A DNA stretch of 51,657 nucleotides from Scleroderma bovista (lineage: Eukaryota; Basidiomycota; Agaricomycetes; Boletales; Sclerodermataceae), in contig JAYMGJ010000345.1 in assembly GCA_037178675.1 (NCBI GenBank), positions 1 through 51,657 of the forward strand, given 5' to 3'. Shown piece after piece: positions 45,306 through 51,657 of the stretch. Position 1 is the stretch's first letter, and each line of letters starts with the position of its first letter. Below the pieces are notes generated by a model. That model was given only the letters and a program-made list of their open reading frames with translations. It did no database searches and was not told the DNA's origin. Both the position numbers and the translations under genes were made by a program.

Positions 45306-45839
45306 GCGGATACAAAGAGACGGTGGCCCAATGATCCCTGTGTGGTGGGAAAACGTGCCTTCAGTTGTGGAAGGAGGAGTGCCGTGAAGGTGATGGAGGG
45401 GTGCAGTTTTCGTGCGATGGGGGGCATGCGCGATATAATACAGAAAGTTGAGTCAGATGACGACGGCGACAGCAGCTCCAGAAGGTGGATGGTGGGGCTT
45501 CTGATGCGCTGGAAGGAGTAGGGATGACAAAAGAATGTGAGTGCTTAAAGCTGGGAATAAGGTATCTGAGGGGGAGAGGCACTGTGCGTTGTACGAAAGG
45601 GAGATGCGGCAGGCACATTGGACAGGCCTTACATCTGCAAAATAACCCACTGGATAGAGCATCACATGTGAACCTCCATTTAGACTAGACTAAGATTCGC
45701 CTGATACCGTCTCCGTTTAGTTAGTTTCATTATGACAATACTGCGCCAACTTCTTTATGTCCAGCTATGGTTTATCGTGGCGAGTAGATCAGATGCAATT
45801 GTGATAATCTGCTACTAGTACAGTATCTACATGTTATCG
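45306..45839. other. no recognised gene
   Basis: A plus-strand frame at 45300-45521 encodes about 70 residues with an acidic Asp/Ser patch, but has no family resemblance and no clear start. The rest is intergenic. If Plavaka-3 is a complete element its left end should lie here or further left; no copy of CATCAGGAAAAA was seen. Confidence 0.3.
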
Positions 45840-47452
45840 CTAATCCAAAACTACTTGACGAAATTCCACAAGATGCTTTCCGCGCTGAAGAAGCTGTGAA
45901 GTTATTGTATTGAGGCACTCCAATCGGGCATCGCTAGGATCCAAGCTCCTGATGTCCGTGATGCGACCCATTGCCGCCTCATAGTGAGGGCCATAGATGG
46001 CCACCTCAAAATCACTTTCCGGGCCTCTCCTCAGCGCCTTAAGCGCCCAGCGAACAATCGTCGTGGTGAATGCAAGTAGACAATCAATATTGTTGGTGCC
46101 TTCTGGGATAAGCTTCGAAAACTTGTCGGATTGTGGCCATACAGCATCTTGAATGGTTGAGGTGATAGCGGGGTGATTAAAGACGCCGTGGGAGAGCTCG
46201 CCCGTCGAAAGCTGTAGATAACAACTTAAGGGAAGGGAGATGGGAAAATATTGGCACGTACCAACATTTCTTCGTCACAATAATTCCAATGTTGAAGTAG
46301 TTCATTGATGCGCATCTCCCTGGTGGCGCTGAACTCCTCCAGTGATTGGTTGATCGGAATCCGAAGGCCGTAATTTTCCTGGACCACAGCACACGCAACT
46401 TGCTTGAATGAATCTGTCACACTCTGTAATGTCCTTTTGACACTTTCATTCATATTCGCCGAGTTCTCCAGTAGCCATGCATCTGCGATCACAATTACTT
46501 TATTGTTAATCTAGTAGATTGTTCACTTACCAGCTTCCTTCGGGAAGTGTGCTTTCGCGAGGCGGACTACCAAGTCATCAATATATTTTGATTCGTTACC
46601 ACTCCGGATGGGTTTCTCCAAGATTGCATATTGACAAGTGCATTCTCTGAGCTCTTTTTTGTATGCTGTGATAACAGAGGGTCGGATGCGGCTGGATGAA
46701 GCCGCAGAGACCGCCGATGACATGGGCGTTTCAGTCTGGGAAGCGGGCAAACAACCACGTCTGGCTTTGCGAATAGATTTCTGTTTCTCAGACCTGACAT
46801 TAATACCAGGATCGTGCACGTCCAGATCATGCACGCCCCTGCGGACGGTTTCCCCAGGGCGGAGGGGCATGGAAAGTTGTTCCACGCATTCCCTGACATA
46901 TTCATTCGAAGAAGTGACATTATTTGCAGGCAATTGTTCGCCATAGCTGAGTTGCAGTGGGTCACGTCAATATAAAACATTCTGTTCGAGACCTTGGAAA
47001 GATGGCATCGATGAGGTGCCCGGCATGATAACGTAGTGCTGCCGTGTGTAGTGGGGTTGAGGGGCGGTGGGGGGGATTGGTGGGTTAGGATACTGTGCAG
47101 TGTCAGATCTGGAAGGGTGATAGGGATCCATGCGAGCGACACCATCAAGTGCTGAGGGATCGGGAGGGAAAATGGAGCCAGGTCCATAACCGAAGGGGGT
47201 ATGAGTAGATCCGGAAGCATCTGTGCGGGCGACACTGTTGAGTGCTGAGGGATGAAAGAGATACTGATAATCAGAGGGTGGGCAAGTGGATGGATGGTCG
47301 AGATACGAGGTGCGCCCTGCACTAAAGCTCGCGATCTCATCAGGCTGCAATCCGTTAGCTTAGTATGCTGAGCCGATGGTCCAAGCACTCACCATGTCCT
47401 CTAATTCTGCACCGTCCCCCCACTGTGCAGCATCCCCCCATTGTGCGGCCAT
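45840..47452 (-). CDS. DUF6532-like protein near Plavaka-3
   Basis: Multi-exon minus-strand gene. ATG 47452 starts MAAQWGDAAQWGDG, with a Pro-rich exon (about 47340-46985), a basic linker and then a helical domain. Visible helical text: CTCQYAILEKPIRSG, DAWLLENSANMNESVKRTL, VFNHPAITSTIQDAVW and LLAFTTTIVRWALKALRRGPESDF, with stop at 45840. The last part follows the DUF6532 pattern (F-x-HPAI...I, then a helix with Ala/Thr and W...L..G...F). The match is weaker than for the gene at 16932. The intron near 46950-46985 does not resolve cleanly in phase, so the model is approximate and the gene may be slightly damaged. It points away from the Plavaka-3 transposase, as in Plavaka-1. Confidence 0.5.
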
Positions 47453-47729
47453 CTCGAACTGCAGTCAAGCTTGTGGTGGAAATTGAGGGGAAAGAGCATT
47501 GACGCACATGAAGTTCGACAGATATAGTTCGGTCACATTCGCTAAATCGAGATACTGTGTACAACAGAAGAAATTTGTACGTAGAAACGTATGGACAACG
47601 ATGTATACATTGTGAACAGGTGAATGCCTAGAACCACGGTTAGATGTGAGTCACCGTTCAATAAGAAAAAGGGTGCTACATGCCTCGCAGTCATTATCGA
47701 TTACCCCTTTCAGTCCATGCGCTGCCCAG

Positions 47730-48531
47730 TCACAATCTATCCCCAATCTTATCATCGACCCCCGATCCCGCATCTTCGTCGCTATCACCATTGGTTTCGT
47801 AGGGGGAGGAAATCAAAGCAATGTGGCCCTTCATCATTTCTTCAAGTTGATCGAGCTGCGAGTCTGCATTATCAAGTGACATGAGTTGCTCATTATACAA
47901 CTCATGGTTGTAAGCCACGAGGCTGTCCATGGTGTTCGTGTCTTCTTCGTCCACCAAGTATTCCTCATATTTCTTGTAATTCATGTAATCTGCTTTATGC
48001 ATGTGGTGCATAAGCTTGGAGTAATGTTCAACTTCCTTAATTTCCCAAGCTGAAGCTAGCGCTTGAAGACGTCTGGTTTCATGACCAGCACGTTTCATCT
48101 GAAGAGCCTCCTCTAGCGCCTCGGTAGAGAGGTGCTGAACACCTTCAAGAAAAAGGTACTTCCCCTGTGACAGACAATGAGCATGGTTCTGCAGTGCAGG
48201 GGGGAAGTAATACCCTTTTAGCATCCTCACGCCCAATACTGACATCAGCGCCACCTTTCAAGGACTTCTTGGTGAAGCACAGCTCCAAAGCTTCGGGCAT
48301 ATTCAGCCTGGGATACAGTAAAAACTTTCTGCGTGCTAGGGCTGAAATTTCCGAAAGACTTCGTATGGCCCTCTTAGGTTTGTCAACAGTATGTCCAGAG
48401 CTGGGTGAGGAAGCAAAGGTTGAAGAGGGAGGTGAGGAGGGGAAGGTGGCGAGCGGGGAAGACCTAGAAAGACCATAGGGTGTTGTTATTGAACTGGAAG
48501 GGGATTCAGATTGAATCATTGTAAGTGACAT
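47730..48531 (-). CDS. helical protein of unknown function, divergent from Plavaka-3
   Basis: Two exons (48531-48255 and 48214-47730) with a 40-bp GT-AG intron give 253 residues. Residues 1-50 are Ser/Pro-rich, followed by basic text (KPKRAIRSLSEISALARRKF) and a long helical region (LSTEALEEALQMKRAG ... EVEHYSKLMHHMHKADYM) with coiled-coil character and an acidic tail. I do not recognise a family. Its ATG lies 134 bp from that of the Plavaka-3 transposase on the other strand, so it may share a promoter and be an accessory gene of the element. Confidence 0.55.
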
Positions 48532-48665
48532 TCCTCAATCTGTGACTGATACTTGGGGGGGGGGGGTGGAGAGCGCAGGCTTGTTGGAGTTTGAAGCACT
48601 TAGACAAATTTTGTCTATTCCTTCAGCCACAGACTCGTCATGGAGGCCAGAGGTCAACATTTACG
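48532..48665. promoter_or_regulatory. divergent intergenic region with a 12-G run
   Basis: 134 bp between two outward-facing start codons. It contains an uninterrupted run of about 12 G near 48555-48566. No TATA box is evident. Confidence 0.35.
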
Positions 48666-50460
48666 ATGGAGACAGAGAGCATACCACCCGAGCAGGCTTA
48701 TATTTATGAAGTCCCCAATCCTGGAGGGTTTGTATTGACGATGCTGATTGAAGGTTTTACTTACCGGTTGAGTTCCAGGTATTGGTGTCCAACTTGCCAA
48801 GTGCCCTTCGAGACCCACAATGTGTTGATCCAGCATATTAATTCATGTCATTCATCTTTCTCGTGGCCTTCGTTGACAACTCAAGATTCTCATCCACCTT
48901 CATATGGATGATCGAACTCAAGAGCTAAGTACCATGAATGATTGGGGTATACCTTCAGTCGTGAACCCAATACATTCGAGAAAATGAATAGTGGCCCCTT
49001 TAAACAAGAGCGAGAGATCAACCTGTACTATCCATTTCGATCCCGAGCAGAGTGGTCTTTAGCCAAGTTTCTCGTTGATAACCTCACGCAAGCTCAGATC
49101 AACAAGTTCCTTGCTTTGCCTTGGGTATTCTTTTTTTTATTTTCTCAATTATTGCACATTTCATTGACCAATGTGATAGTTTCATGATAATCCAGGACCA
49201 TCCTTTACTTCCGCAGAGCAGCTACTCAGATGAATGGATACTCTTCCTGCAGGGCCGAAGTGGCAGAGTACCATCCTAGAAGTGAAGGGTTACAAAACAG
49301 TCAGTCCCATACAATTGATTTGACGCGACACGGAGGAAGTTGTAAGGTCCTTGTTTGGGGACCCTATTTTTGGCACCAACATGGCATTTGACCCTATCGA
49401 AATCAGGTCACCACTTGGACGGGAGTATAGTGAATGGTTTTCGGCGCATGAAGCTCATTGTATCCAGGTACGTCCATTGGGAGCTGCACCTCCACATGGA
49501 ACTGAAAAATAGATATCTGGCTGTTAGGACTCCCTTCCAGAGGGAGCAACAATCGTACCTGTTCTTGCAGCATCCGACAAGACTCCCGTGACAAGGATGA
49601 CAGGAGGACTAGAAATGCACCCCCTCTTCATCAGCATCGGCAATATTCCAGGGCGTATCCGCATGTCGGCCACCTCACATGCATGGCGATGTGTTGCGTT
49701 CATGCCAATACTGAAGTTTGATGCCCCCAAGGCACACCGGACAATCCTGCAGACTCGGATCTGGCACAGATGCACTGACATTGTCACCGCGGGCTTGAAA
49801 CACATTGCACAGACTGGATCCTTCATGTCGGACCCCCACAGATACCTACAGCACTGTTTTACACCGCTAGTGGCATGGACCGCCGACCTCCCTGAACAAC
49901 AAATGCTTGCATGTGTTTCAAAGAGTGCTTCCCCCGTCATGGAGGCAACTCACAAGCAGTTCGGTGATGCTCACCGTCATTTGCCTCGTGCAGGCAAGCT
50001 CACGCTCGAGCGCATCAGCCAAGCCTTGGAGAAGGCCGACCCATGGAACCTGCCCCGCTTCCTAAAATTTGCGAAAGCACTGTACCTTAGCGGTATCCAC
50101 TTTCCATTTTGGAGAAACTGGCGATTCGTGGACCCATCCATTTTCCTTCTACCCGAAATTCTTCATGCGTGCCATAAGTTCTTCTTCGACCACATCCTCC
50201 CGTGGTGCAAAGAGTTACTTGGCGCTGAACTCGACGTGTGGTTCAAGTGTCATCATAAACACACTGGGACAAGGCACTTTGCGGGTGGCATTTCGCATGT
50301 CAAACAGATGACAGGCAGAGAACACCGCGATATCCAACGTACGATTGTCGCCATGATTGCTGGCTGCATTCCCCCACAATTCCTCCACACCGTACGCGCT
50401 CTTGTTGATTTTATCTACCAGGCACAGAGCCCTGTGTACAGAGCCCATGTACCTGGTTAG
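48666..50460 (+). pseudogene. Plavaka-3 transposase, 3'-truncated
   Basis: Exon 1 (ATG 48666) encodes the N-terminal finger (RYWCPTCQVPFETHNVLIQH). The next exon (48950-49135) has the RSRAEWSLAKFLVDNLTQAQINKFL block. 49190-49520 is damaged, with several stops. The catalytic-domain block 49530-50460 is long and intact: KTPVTRMTGGLEMHPLFIS, CFTPLVAWTADLPEQQMLA, HFPFWRNWRFVDPSIFL, LPEILHACHKFFFDHILPW and RHFAGGISHVKQMTGREHRD. The frame ends at 50460, where a minisatellite replaces the expected C-terminal third. It belongs to a different Plavaka subgroup from Plavaka-1. Not functional as seen. Confidence 0.88.
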
Positions 50461-51205
50461 GCCATATTTTACGGCCAGCTGGGGTTGACAATCGGCCGTA
50501 TCTTATGGGCCAGCGGGGGTCAGGCCGGACTACAGGGTGTTGCCATGATATATGGCCTGGCCTGTGTGTGAAATTGTCACCATAATATATGGTCCAGCCT
50601 GGGGGTGGGTTGTCACCATAATAAGGGTCGGGCCAGGATGCAGGTATCACCATAGTGTATGGTCCGGCCAGGGTGTGTAGTTTAACCATAGTATACAGTC
50701 CGGCCTGGGTGTGGGTGTCACCATAGTTTATGGTCGGGCCAGGGTACCAGTGTCACCATCATATAGGGCCTGGCCTGGGTGCAGGTGTCACCATACTTTA
50801 CAGTCAGGCCAGGGTACTGGTGTCACCATAATATACAGTCCGGCCTCAGTGTAGGTGTCACCATAGTTAATGGTTGGGCCAGGGTACTAGTGTCACCATA
50901 GTGTATGGTCCAGCCAGGGTACCAGTGTCACCGTAATATACAGTCTGGCCTGGGTGTGGGTGTCACCATAATGTATGGTTGGGCCAGGGTACCGGTGTCA
51001 CCATAATATATAATCTGGCCTGGGTGTGGGTGTCACCATAGTTTATGGTTGGGCCAGGGTACCAGTGTCACCATAGTTTACAGTCAGGCCAGGGTACTGG
51101 TGTCACCATAATATACAGTCCGGCCTCAGTGTAGGTGTCACCATAGTTTATGGTCGGGCCAGGGTACCAGTGTCACCATAGTGTACGGTCCGGCCAGAGT
51201 ACTGA
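50461..51205. repeat. 35-bp minisatellite, about twenty units
   Basis: Tandem units of the form TGTCACCATAGTTTATGGTC followed by GGGCCAGGGTACCAG, alternating in two main variants (70-bp higher order), with a longer repeat of about 280 bp (compare 50815-50890 with 51097-51172). Most units contain the near-palindrome ACCATA-n-TATGGT. The first 100 bp are degenerate. The array starts inside the Plavaka-3 coding sequence and ends at the next LTR. Confidence 0.93.
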
Positions 51206-51657
51206 TGTCACGCACCAAACAGGTTTGGTACAGTGAACATGGAAGATAACGCCTATATTGAATGATCCTTATGCGAAGGATAAGTACGACGGACCCTCAT
51301 CATAGCCATCTATCGCACAAGAAGACTATCCTGATGTGAGAGACGAATGCCAATGCAGACAGTCATCTATCGCACAAGAACCACCAAGAAGCAGAAGAAA
51401 CTGAAGGAATAACGTCAATTGTGATATGAGAAAGGAATGCACACGTCTGCAGTCCAACTCCCATACCAGAACGATCAAAGAAGCTGAAGAATTGAAGGAG
51501 AAACGAAGGAGAAAGAGAAGAAATTATTTTTAGTGCCCAAATGTCATTTTTAGGCGCCCAGTGCCAGCATTCCGATATTTTGAATAGCTCCGTTGTTTCT
51601 GAAGCTATCAGGCATGTGACTATACCATCAGAGAGCCTAGAACGTGGTCTATCTGCC
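51206..51657 (+). repeat. third copy of the 1860-bp LTR, cut by the window end
   Basis: Begins TGTCACGCACCAAACAGG exactly as the LTRs at 34867 and 45305 (reverse) and continues colinear to the window end. Differences from the other two copies are mostly transitions. Confidence 0.85.

Overview
The window reads as nuclear DNA of a filamentous basidiomycete, most likely an agaricomycete. Genes have many short GT-AG introns (about 40-80 bp). Plavaka-type transposases, DUF6532 and DUF6698-like genes and a Zn2Cys6 protein occur together, a mix known from mushroom-forming fungi. It is mostly a graveyard of transposable elements (TEs) with a few host-like genes in the middle. No rRNA, CRISPR array or intact tRNA was found.

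Layout. (1) 1-21064 is a three-deep nest. Copia-1 (gag-protease-integrase at 2222-5558, reverse transcriptase-RNase H at 19178-20596, 3' LTR 20607-21064) was split by a two-gene DNA transposon, Plavaka-1 (5559-19175). Plavaka-1 was then hit by Copia-2 (5933-11800; 262-bp LTRs, target duplication TCTCA). Plavaka-1 has a 12-bp terminal inverted repeat, a TG target duplication, a Plavaka transposase on the minus strand and an intact, divergently transcribed DUF6532 gene. Removing the element with one TG puts the Copia-1 reading frame back in register. Removing Copia-2 does the same for the last codons of the transposase. (2) 21065-34747 is a host-like segment with minus-strand genes: a DUF6698-like protein, a PH-domain Ser/Thr-rich protein, a Zn2Cys6 protein with ubiquitin-like and SAM-like parts, and a second, truncated copy of the PH gene. 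An apparently intact Tc1 transposase (DD34E) and a fragment of a sister Tc1 copy sit among them. (3) 34867-45305 is a large inverted repeat. Two 1860-bp LTRs, each with about 240 bp of leader, face each other around a decayed Plavaka-2 gene. (4) 45840-50460 holds a third Plavaka transposase, truncated, beside a divergent helical gene and a DUF6532-like gene. This resembles the Plavaka-1 layout. (5) 50461-51205 is a 35-bp minisatellite, followed by a third LTR copy that runs off the window.

Two themes stand out. First, DUF6532-type genes lie divergently next to Plavaka transposases in two independent places, and in one case clearly inside the element ends. DUF6532 is therefore a candidate accessory protein of these transposons. 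Second, decay is dominated by CpG transitions. All differences between the Copia-2 LTRs fall at CpG sites, and many in-frame stops look like former CGA codons. This suggests cytosine methylation of the TEs followed by deamination.
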